DNA of 64,000 nt from the NCBI GenBank assembly GCA_050084985.1, contig JBITNC010000002.1:30938001-31002000 (forward strand), in the 5' to 3' direction. The notes under the pieces were generated by a model. The model did not search any database. It had not been told where the DNA came from and saw only the letters and a list, made by a program, of their open reading frames with translations. Of the stretch, positions 55,156 through 64,000 are shown in pieces. The translations under genes were made by a program, and so were the position numbers. Position 1 is the stretch's first letter; every line of letters begins with the position of its first letter. The stretch is from Nageia nagi. Taxonomy: Eukaryota; Pinophyta.

Positions 55156-57285
55156 CTGTACAACATACAGATAAAATAAGTGTCAACTGCAGTCTCATCT
55201 TTCTAATAGGTGCTGAAATAGTAACCATCTGTGTCAAAACTGTGAGAAAGCTAACATAAGATTGGAAAATAGCTCCAAATGCACCTACTATGTAAATGAT
55301 ATGATTGCAAGAGTTTACACATTATGAATGTGTGATCAATGCGACTCAAATAATATAAATAGTCATGGTACTTTGTAGAAGCTATAGATGAAAGAGTCTT
55401 AGCAAGTAAGCACAGAAAAATCACATCATTATTACATTTGCTTGCATCATCACTTTTAAATCCACAATATTTATCATATTCATATATGTTATTATAAAAA
55501 AAAATAGCAGTATTTAGCTGAAATATAAACCCAAAAAACTGATTGGCTTGAGCTTTGGCATTAATTATGATTTACACTGTCTAGGTAAAAAAGTGCTGAC
55601 GTAAACTTATGAGTTGTATACAAAAGTGTGAACTTTCTATGATTTCTTGAACCCTGAATACATAAGCAAGAACACATGATTGAAGACATGCACTTCTACA
55701 GAAGCCCCATGTTTTCCATGTTCCACCTCCGCAATATATGCCTTTTCTCCAACAAATGTGTTATATGAGCATCTATAACCTCCCAATACCCCAATCCACT
55801 CTCCAGCAGCCCTTCTGCGAACATTGTTTTGTGCTAACTGAAGAGAATGAACATTACCGTGTATCTTCTAGATCTTATCCATCCTCATCAAGATGAAGTG
55901 CAAATTCAATGATATGCTTTGGCTAAACATTGTCATGGAGATTTCATACATTCAACTTCATTTTTCTCAGCTTGTCCAATCTGTATCCAGATTGGTAGGT
56001 TTAAGACTAACGCACAACATATAAGACTAAATGCAGCAGCTAATTGCATGCCTCTTCTGAGCACTCCCTTTTCTCCAGACTTTGTTATGGCATGCTAAAA
56101 AGTAGTGTATATTCTTGTGAGCTTTGCAGAAACCAATTTAGAGAAATGTAAATAATAAGCAAAATGAAATATGGTATCAATCAAGATCCATGAGCTTGGC
56201 ATAAAACTATATATAAACATTTATAGGGTTTTGAATTTTCAAAGACTCAATCTGTAGATATAATCACCTTTCAATTCTATTTCTACCCATCAGTTCAAGA
56301 ACTACATTCCATAGTCCTTTTATATGACTCAGACAAAAAATGTGGAAGCCAATCTCACACCAGATAGATACTGTTCTAGAATATGGAGATGTAACATCCT
56401 TTATTAGGACCTACAAATGTTGATGTTGACTTCACCCAATTGCATTGATGGACATATCACACAGATGATGTAAACTTGTGCTGAATGTGTGGCTTGCGCT
56501 GATAAGGATAAGCATGATGAGAGTATTATCTATAGCACAGATACACTTAACCTTTTAAAAAGGGTACACATGACACAAGGAAAACCAAACATGATCGGCT
56601 CCCAGATATTTATTAGGAACCAACATCCAAAGGACATTAAGAGGCCAATAATGGCATAGGAAATATCCAGATATTTTGTAGCATTGAATGTTACATAAAT
56701 ATAATGAGGACAACTTAACAGAGAGGGCTAAGCAAGTACACGATTACATTCACTAGAAAGTAAGTTGTCATATGCTAACAAAAGACATCTCGCAATATTG
56801 GGTGTGCAAAAAGTAAGCAATAATAGATTGTTACAATTCTTGGATATTTCTGCAATTGTGCTGTTGAGGGTTTATGTATATGCACAACTCTGTACAGTCT
56901 CAACGATTGTAGATTCTCCAATTACAATTTTGTTGGAAGAAAACAACATTGTCTGCTGTTGTTGTGCAACAGGAATCTTGAGTTTTGAATCAATGCCATT
57001 CTCAGCATAGTTGACTTTCAAAAAATCACGATTTTATGAGGGGGCCGATTTTTTTACTAATAAATTGCTGATAATTGATCCAAAATTTGGATCCCTTCGA
57101 CATTCAGTAATCTCCATTTCAGTGTGTTCATTGTGATCGCCTTGTCTTCAGCTTTCCGACGCTTCTTTCGGATCGTGAATCCGAGTCCGTATGTGGAAGA
57201 TATGATATTAATTCTGTTTGTGTATTTTGAGAAAAAAAAATTAAAAAAAAAAGGATTAAAAAATAAATAATATAATCAAATGTTT
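55156..57285 (-). other. Presumed RER1 intron or upstream flank with unassigned coding-like traces
   Basis: Minus-strand readings at 55,680-55,860 ('LAQNNVRRRAAGEWIGVLGG', 'NTFVGEKAYIAEVEHGKHGA') and at 56,880-57,000 ('ENGIDSKLKIPVAQQQQT') look protein-like but match no family I know. The first is interrupted upstream by stops. A region at 57,100-57,200 on the minus strand is GC-richer and could be a 5' leader. No RER1 exon was recognised here. Confidence 0.25.
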
Positions 57286-57547
57286 TTTGGCGGCCAACGA
57301 AGAGGGGACCCACCTGCCACCGTGGAGTTTGACCGCAGGGTCAAGGCCTACGTGGAGGTCAAGGCCTGCGTGGAGGGAGGATGCGGCGGGTGAATGCGAG
57401 ACCGCCAACCTTAGCCGACCGCGTTTCCAACCAAGCCGCCCGTGTTTCCAACCAAGCCACCCGCGTGCCAGCCTACACCGCCAGTCAATAGGAGGTTGAC
57501 TTCTTCCCAGTACGCGCCACGTGTCGCCACCACAATGCACCCGCCCA
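57285..57547. promoter_or_regulatory. GC-rich segment with G-box, possible promoter
   Basis: The segment is strongly GC-rich in an AT-rich setting. It contains GCCACGTGTCGCC (near 57,525), a G-box/ABRE-type core, and short tandem phrases such as GTTTCCAACCAAGCCGCCCG repeated as GTTTCCAACCAAGCCACCCG (57,422 and 57,443), plus AAGGCCTACGTGGAGG and AAGGCCTGCGTGGAGG. It could be a promoter or CpG-rich 5' region. The Arg/Trp-rich ORFs across it look like by-products of composition. Confidence 0.35.
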
Positions 57548-57549
57548 AT

Positions 57550-58140
57550 GTTAGGTTTTTTTAATGTATTTTTGATGTTTTCAAAGGTTTATGGTGATTT
57601 TAATTCGCCTAAGGTCCTATTATTAGGCTGAGTTAATTCTGTAAGCCTGAAACAATCCAATGAGCGTATTATTTCTATTTTAGAGTTCGTTTTGGGGAGA
57701 TTTTTACAACCATTTGAGCCCAAATTTGACAGGAAGATCAAGGAGGTTAATGGGTATCTGAAAATAGGTTTTGTATCAAATTTCCTAGTTGTAATACTCT
57801 CCAATTTTAGCCCCCAAAATTGTATAAAAGGGGAGCAAATTGGACGTGAGAGGAGGAGGATTTCAAGAAAGTTGTTTTCAGTTCTTGTTGTGATTTTCAG
57901 AGCTATGAGTGTGTTGTGAATGTGAGAGGAGGTTTTGAAGGACCACGGAGGCCTTGTAAAGTGATTCCACCCACTGATAGTAGAGAGCTTTTGAGCTGGA
58001 TGTAGCCCACACTGGGTGAACCAGGATAAATTTTGCTTGTCTCTTTCTATGGTGAATGGTTTTCTCTTCTCTGTGTTTACAATTTTTTTCCTGATTTTCC
58101 TTTACAAGCACTTAATTGTTTTAAGTGTGAATTGATCCTA
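57550..58140 (+). repeat. LTR-like segment
   Basis: Begins near TGTTAGGTTTTTTTAATG. It contains a TATA-like TGTATAAAAGGGG (57,819-57,831) and, 170 bp later, GATGTAGCCCACACTGGGTG and AACCAGG (57,998-58,024). The latter phrase is shared with the Copia LTR near 10,440-10,475 on the other strand. The layout promoter, transcribed leader and 'GTAGCCCA..GTGAACCA' is common in plant LTRs. No paired LTR or primer site was found, so it may be a solo LTR or fragment. Confidence 0.4.
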
Positions 58141-59090
58141 AGAAAAGGTTAAATTGAAATTTTAATCTTATAGTTTATGGATCAATAATTTCCAAAAAAA
58201 TACGCAATTTTTAACCTTAACTAAATCACAATTTTTCCCTGTTTAAACGCAATTTACTGGAATAAACCGTGGGCACTTAAAGACCTTAAAAAGGCAACTT
58301 TTCTAGGCTATTTACATCCGATATTTTGAGGAAAAAAGAGGCAGAAATCGCAATTTTCAGTGCGAACTCATGCCTGTCTTTTTCCAGAATCTAGGTGCTT
58401 TTTTCAAGTCATTGTTACTTCAGCGGTTTGGAAGAAGGCTTCTGAGGATTTTGCGTTAAGTGGTTATGGTTTGCAGACTTTCTATGCGTTTTTGGCATTC
58501 TCAAGTTAAATCTGAACACATTCTGCATTCTGCGTACCCATTGAAGACTCACAAAGATCAGCTCTTCTTATCAGTTGTTTTCTTCATAATATTTGTTGGC
58601 TGTTGCGTCCAGAAGTCGTTTTTTTCTCTGTTTAGAAAATGAGCGTGAAAATAAATAGCCACTGCAAGCAAGGCCAACATGCCTGGCATCCACGCCACTC
58701 TGGCGCTGACATTGTCCAGTAAGGGCTCCGCAACCGTTGTGTTAAACCTCAATGCATCGACCATTGTTGAAGGGAAGCCCTCTCACAGTCAGCAATTGAA
58801 ATGTATTAATAGATATCCCTCTTTGTAAAAAATAAACAGGCTGAATATTATTGACGAGAATAACGAAACATGAATTTGGCTCATTCATCAACAATGCAAT
58901 AATCAAAATGGGCTCCAAATAGGGCACATAGGGTACACAGAGGTATTAAAGTTAAATGTTTCGATAAACAAACTTTAGTCAATAAAAGAATTATATAAAC
59001 GTTTGTCACTTTTTAATTAAATTTATGAGTAATAAAATGTATTTATAATTAAATGAAGTAGAATATTTGTAAATAATATTATTTAGTATA
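58140..59090. other. Intergenic stretch with a short GC-richer block
   Basis: A block at 58,640-58,790 is GC-richer. On the minus strand it reads 'TVAEPLLDNVSARVAWMPGM', then 'LALLAVAIYF', which looks like a membrane exon but matches nothing I know. The rest is AT-rich with nothing recognised. Confidence 0.25.
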
Positions 59091-59093
59091 AGT

Positions 59094-59138
59094 TATAACA
59101 AAGTAAATATTGTAATATATAATATTTACTTTGTTATA
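59094..59138. repeat. Inverted repeat: 18-bp perfect arms, 9-bp loop
   Basis: TATAACAAAGTAAATATT at 59,094-59,111 is exactly complementary to AATATTTACTTTGTTATA at 59,121-59,138. The loop is GTAATATAT. It could be a hairpin, a small inverted-repeat element end, or an AT-rich fragile site. No gene is adjacent. Confidence 0.8.
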
Positions 59139-59139
59139 T

Positions 59140-60060
59140 ATATAATATATGGGAATGTTACATGGTAATTAGATGAGTTTATTTTACGGAAAAATATTTT
59201 AAAAATGCAGTTTTTTGTTGATTGTTCTGATTTTTTACTGAAATTTAAAATTTGGCCTGGAACCGATTTTATACCGATTCTTAAAATTTGGCCTGAAGCC
59301 AATTGTTTGTCATTCACGATTTTCTAAACTATGATTCTCGGTTATTTATATGATGAATCCTAAATTTACTTGTTGACGATAATTTATATCCCATAGAAGA
59401 CTAGTGATTATCTGAATCTAGGCTCATTTAAATGTTATTCTGATTCCAGTTACCGTGATAAACAGTTCCATTCTGTCAATGATTATTATAGACTAACTGG
59501 AAGATCAGTCAGACTCTATCCTACTAAGGGCTTCGGAGATTATAAATGGTATCTGAGCAAATACAAGAACATTAAGAGAACAAGGCTAGCATTAAAGAAG
59601 TCGGACAAGGAAGTGAACTAATGAAGCTAGGAAAAGTGTTCGCCAGTAATAAGTGATTTCCTATCTGCTTTAGGAAATCAATTACACTCTCAAACATGTT
59701 CAGTATGGTTGGCATTGCTCTCTAGATGATCATTATATTGATGTTGATATTGCATGAGAGACTTTCTGCGAGAATGCTAATCTAGTATAATTATTTGCAT
59801 AGCAGATAAATATCTCATACGTGTTTGTTATTCTATATCACCATTTGGGAGAACATTGCCATAGCTCGGAAGTTAATGATTCCAAAGACATTGGAAAGTA
59901 GAGAATGACATCAACACACTCACTTGGCTAGTGAAATGAGCCAATACTGTTTCACAAATGTTTCAAGGACGAATTTCATAGCAAAGGCTCACAAATTAGG
60001 CCTGCCAGTTTAAGGTTACCAACTTGAACACAACCTCAAACAAAACTGGTATAGATTGCC
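59140..60060. other. Intergenic stretch, nothing recognised
   Basis: No family motif on either strand. A phrase AAAATTTGGCCTGRA (59,247 and 59,284) occurs twice about 36 bp apart, a small direct repeat. Confidence 0.3.
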
Positions 60061-61505
60061 CATCCATGGTGGACAATGCACCTCTTGGCATCAAATTTTG
60101 AAATCATAGAAATATTTCTAGCTGAAGCCTAACAAAGCACTTCCCTTGGTAGGCAAGTTGAATTGCTTTGAAAACCCTGTAACACAAGCATGGATTGGCT
60201 TAAAGTATACATGAACTTTGCATCCTTAATCTGATTTCCCTTGGCACGTGCCATGCATGCAATCATAATTAAATTCAATGGGATCCACGTGCTCCACTAC
60301 TCTTGACGTGTCCACAAAAAGTGGAAAAGATGGAAAAGCTCCGCATAGAAGACAAGATGTAGACCAAGGTACAATGGAACATTAACCTCAAAGGTACTCT
60401 TCCCACATGATTGATGATGATTTATTTCAAGGCTCATAGCGGAGCAGGATGGTATGCCCATTAAAACCTTTTAAATCATATTTTTGCATGAACAACCACA
60501 CTTTGCAATCAAACCCTGTTTTGGTGTGATATTTCATGGTGCTGCTTGTATTTCATGCTAATTTTCAGCATAGAAAAAAAGTTACTGATTGAATGTGATG
60601 AATCCAATGAATGGGGTTTGTTTCTTTATTCAATACTTTTAAAGAATGTCACAAATCTTTGATTTGCACAACAAGAAAACTCACATCAATATGTTCCAAG
60701 ACACACATGGAATGGATCATGTTCAATAGAGTTGTGCAAAGTTTTGCAACTACGTTGGATGTAATAGAAATTCCCAACCCATGCACATGGATGTTTAGAA
60801 CCGTTCATCTATAGAATACACATTATTCTCTGACTGATCACCTTTATCTGCCCATCCATCTATAGGTGTAAGGTAGTCAAACTAGTCAACTTTGGATCCA
60901 TCATGATCCAAGGTGAACCAAAAGATGCTCACAATCAAGTATCCCCATTTTAGACTTTCTTTTTTGGTGAGCCAAAAATTGACGTACACAAGATCAAAAT
61001 ACAGTTCTGCATGGTCTTCTGTCTATAGTATTTTGGCCATCTTCCAAGCTTTTCCCCTAGCACAAAAACACACATCATTATCGTGCTTCACAATGGGCAA
61101 AAACTCATAGGATATGGAAACCAAGGTTAAATGACTTTCAACGTTTGATAAGCAATGACTGTGGACTATACATCCTTGCTTTATTAAATTATTAAAGGCT
61201 TGGTAATGGTGCAAGCAACATAGGATCTGATATACTCAATGACATCATTTTTATTATTTAGCCAAAAGAAGAATCGTTCTATTAGTACTAATGTCTTCTC
61301 TGCACTGAACTACCACAGTCCTTGTCGATAATACGCTTCATAAATCATCTTTTGAAGCGCATTCATTGGTACATTATGATGTTCAATGGACTTGGTGCAT
61401 GAATGCCAACCACTTTTAATGGTGGGCAGTTTGCAACTTGAGTCATGTTTGCAAGAGCCATCATGGTTTGTAATCAGTTTAAAGGATTGTCTCCTTGCCA
61501 ATATA
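60060..61505 (-). pseudogene. Ty3/Gypsy integrase remnant (chromovirus-like)
   Basis: Leftward from 61,370: 'MNALQKMIYEAYYRQGLW', 'EKTLVLIERFFFWLNNKNDV' and 'EYIRSYVACTITKP' (61,365-61,200), the H2C2 zinc domain with some Cys/His lost. Around 60,870-60,640 come 'HL.MDGQIKV', 'SKHPCAWVGNFYYIQRSCKT' and 'NSIEHDPFHVCLGT', which match the end of the Gypsy core ('TDGQTEVVNR', 'SKHPKTWDEQL..IQHAYN', 'SPFE.CLGY'). The left portion (60,560-60,060) has only weak matches to post-integrase sequence. It is disrupted by many stops and a missing central part. No LTRs were identified for it. Confidence 0.6.
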
Positions 61506-61610
61506 TGACAAATGTTTAAAGAACAGCAGAAAGCTCTCTGTTATATTGAGAAAACAATCCAACTACATCATTGAATATTGCACTTGAATAGGCAACTAGA
61601 TGTTTATGCT

Positions 61611-62055
61611 GTAATGTCCCCTTTTTGACATCAGCTACCTGTGGGGTCCTAGCAGCTAGTGTTAGAAGACTATTAGTGGATGGCCAGCGTAGGAGTGGTA
61701 ATTATATATTTTAATTAATAAGATTTCTGAATTAGTCAGTGTTGGTTGTAAATCATAACACACCTGGAAAGACTGGAGCTGAAAAGGGTATTAATGAGTG
61801 AGTTAACTTAGTCTCATGAACTGAATCAATGATCAATCAAGTCAGTTGGAGAATCCTAGGTTAGTACACCTGGTGAACTGCAACTAAATGTAGTAAGTAC
61901 ACCTTGGATTCTAAGTAAAACTGCTGACGACAAATCAAAGAATCCATGCAGCATAGTGGCTCTCTAGTTGGCATTTTATATAAAAAGTTGGGATAAAAGG
62001 AAAATATTTTTTTTAATAATTATTGAAAACAGAGATATTGAAAGGATCTTGAACC
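61611..62055 (+). repeat. LTR-like start, TGTAATGTCCCC type
   Basis: TGTAATGTCCCCTTTTTGAC begins the segment. Such TGTAAYGYCCCC starts are frequent in LTRs of gymnosperm elements (family knowledge). A TATA-like TTTATATAAAAAG (61,973-61,985) lies 360 bp inside. No second copy or primer site was found. Confidence 0.35.
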
Positions 62056-63660
62056 TTGTACAATGTAAGATACGAAGTATTGTTTCAAAAAACTAAGTAC
62101 CGCTTAATACAAAATTCCTCCTTTCAAAGGTGGTTCTACCAGGAGTCCTCCTGGAAAAAACATGGGACTCAAGACCCCAAAGGACCCTTCCCCACAGAAG
62201 AGCTAAGAAGAGATACCCCTTCCAATGCATGCCTTCCTCCACTTGAAATAGGGCAGGGGACTGCAAAAACACAATTCCCACCCAACAGGACCACATTCCC
62301 ACCAGAGGACATCAGTTCATATTAACACGGGCCAAAGTATTCCAATTGATCATCCTTCATGAAACAGGGCACAAGATTCTATACAATGAATCTCGTCCAT
62401 AGACAGATGGATTGCTTGAGAGAACTAGTTCAATCGTCCCTTCATCCCTCTACGGCAAAATATTTGGGGTTTCATTCTTCCCCTTCTCCTTCTCGTCCGT
62501 TGCTCCGAACAAGTATCCAGCAGCCTAAAGGTCAAAACCTTCTTCAATTTTTATGCTTACTTCACCCTTCAACTTCTGAGAGAAGAGAAAACCCCATAAC
62601 AAGCCTCATATAAAGGGCATCCCCAACTCAACACGATAGAAAACACTAGTGGAGCACAAATGGAAGCCCCAAAAGGAAAATCCAAAGGTGCAGACAAAAA
62701 CACAGAAAGAAACAACCCAGAGAGGGCAGCAAACACCAACAAACCAAACCCATGAGAAGTCCAAAAAGACCAACCAGGAGGAGGGAACCCTATACATGTT
62801 GGTTCATGGCCCATCTGGAGCAGAACACTATGTCAAAAAAATGATTGGCCAGGAACCCGAATCTCCACCAACATTTATAGGCAAAGCACTTCTGCCTTCG
62901 AAAAAGGACCCCTCCTTTGAAACCCCAAGTATATCCTGAGAGTTAAAGTCCATCTTCTCAACCGACAAGGGAGAACAACTAGCCGTTGCATTTCATGAAT
63001 AACTTCCATATGAATAATTACCACCAACTCCATAAGCGGTTTAATGCAAAAAAGACCTTCAACCTCAGAAGGAGAAAAATACGATCCCAAGGATAAATCC
63101 AAAGGACTTCTTGGAACCAGCAGTGGTGCAACACAAAAGAGGGCTTTAGTCTTTGTAGGAGAAAAATGCGATTCAAAAAAGTCAAATGAATTTTCTCCTC
63201 TTGCATGATGTATTCTTTGTTGCACATGAACCATCCAACCCAACTCCATTTTGACCAGACAGGTCTAGGTCGTTGTTGTCTGAACACTCCTCCCCACCAT
63301 AACCAACAGCTGCATTCCCATGAATAACTTCCACAAGAACATCAACCACCAACTCTATGGAGGGGAGATCATGAAAAAATATAGGGATATCCACCACAAG
63401 AGAAACCCCATCTTCTTATGAATAACTTCCACAAGAACATCAACCACCAACTCTATCGAGAAAAGATCATGGGAAAATATAGGGATATCCACCACAAAAG
63501 AAAGCCAATCTTCTTCAGAACCTGCAAAACCTCCACTACTGAAGCCATCTCTTCCACCATCCCCAAAATCATTCCGACCACTCCTGACCTTAGGTTTGCC
63601 TACGCCTCTGAAAACCCTACAAGATCACATCACAACCCTTGAATCTGCCATCCCATATAA
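62056..63660 (-). pseudogene. GC-richer degenerate coding-like block, unassigned
   Basis: The minus strand has the longer open stretches. 63,249-62,875 includes 'FDFFESHFSPTKTKALFC' and, 31 codons on, 'YFSPSEVEGLFCIKPL', suggesting an internal repeat. 63,397-63,182 includes 'VVDIPIFFHDLPSIELVVDV' and 'SGQNGVGLDGSCATKN'. Composition is distinctly less AT-rich than the neighbours, typical of a retroelement ORF. No family could be assigned; a LINE or Gag ORF is a possibility. Confidence 0.3.
63320..63515 (-). repeat. Tandem duplication of a 98-bp unit
   Basis: ATGAATAACTTCCACAAGAA followed by CATCAACCACCAACTCTAT starts at 63,320 and again at 63,418. Each continues through ATAGGGATATCCACCACAA to a CTTCTT end. 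A weaker related stretch begins at 62,996. Differences between the units are few, so the duplication is relatively recent within an otherwise decayed block. Confidence 0.85.
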
Positions 63661-64000
63661 ACAATGATGTTGATGATGATAGATATAGACTAATCATAAC
63701 ACAAGATGATAATGAAATTGCAAAAGAATATAATCTTTTGCATATTGAAAACAATTAATTTTATTCCCTGGTATGAGTGGCTATATACAGAATTGTGGAG
63801 TCTTGAAGACAGAACCCCTCATTGAATCATTACCCAGGTGGTCCAAAATCAGATTTTATCATCAGATCAACTTAAGGATGAAAACCCTTAATGTGTAGAT
63901 CAAAACAGCAAATTATCATTATTATTGTGGGTGTGTGGAGCAGATTTGTAGCACCATTCTAGTCATTGAAAGCATTTTTGGATTTGATATATTTATTACA
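63660..64000. other. Intergenic stretch, nothing recognised
   Basis: Nothing recognised up to the window edge. Confidence 0.3.

Noticed and set aside
57256-57540. Arg/Trp/Gly-rich ORFs across the GC-rich segment on both strands
   Set aside because: Low stop-codon density is expected from GC composition, and the frames contain short tandem repeats and no family motif.
58558-58764. Membrane-protein exon on the minus strand
   Set aside because: It looks protein-like over about 40 codons, but no family, splice partner or conserved motif could be supported, so it is mentioned only within the intergenic entry.

Overview
The window is nuclear DNA of a seed plant with a large, transposon-filled genome. 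I favour a gymnosperm, probably a conifer. This is an inference from the very low gene density, old and heavily mutated LTR elements, many scattered PPR gene fragments of the E-motif type, and long degenerate interstitial telomere-like arrays. No species can be named from the sequence. Almost every coding trace is a decayed mobile-element gene. The only part that looks like an intact host gene is two terminal exons of an RER1 (ER retrieval receptor) gene on the minus strand near 54.8-55.2 kb.

Layout. 1-3158: the 5' part of a Copia-type LTR element on the minus strand (LTR 2843-3158, perfect tRNA-iMet primer site, gag with a long acidic tail). It lies directly against 3159-8200, a decayed CACTA (En/Spm) transposase copy on the plus strand preceded by a SET-domain-like module. 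9.5-10.8 kb: a second Copia fragment (gag, primer site, LTR part) on minus. 12.3-13.5 kb: tandemly duplicated PPR pseudogene ends on minus. 13.7-18.8 kb: a degenerate plus-strand region with a CACTA ORF1-like (Transposase_24-type) segment, interrupted by another PPR fragment. 19.0-19.9 kb: a Mutator-type non-autonomous element with terminal inverted repeats and target duplications. 20-21 kb: PPR remnant, tandem repeats and a Copia LTR-end remnant. 21.7-24.2 kb: a decayed Mutator (MULE) transposase on minus. 24.4-26.6 kb: PPR fragment and an unassigned degenerate coding region.

27.7-35.8 kb is a distinctive block. A 1.7-kb TTAGGG-like array, a second SET-plus-CACTA copy, and a 0.6-kb CCCTAA-like array follow one another, so the transposase is bracketed by telomere-like DNA in inverted orientation. 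37,244-50,058 is a nearly complete, mutated Ty3/Gypsy element of the Tat-like kind with 1.65-kb LTRs. Its order is gag, protease, plant-type (second) RNase H, reverse transcriptase, original RNase H, integrase, then a 3.3-kb extra ORF region. The second RNase H lies before the reverse transcriptase, not after it as is usual for Tat.

50-59 kb is the least transposon-dominated part. It holds the RER1 exons, a possible additional exon, a GC-rich segment with a G-box, and short element remnants. 60.6-61.5 kb is a Gypsy integrase remnant on minus, followed by an LTR-like start and a GC-richer unassigned coding-like block with a 98-bp tandem duplication. The genes do not form a pathway. The history is one of layered insertions, in which recurring modules (SET plus CACTA, PPR ends) point to element families that carry or disperse host-derived pieces.
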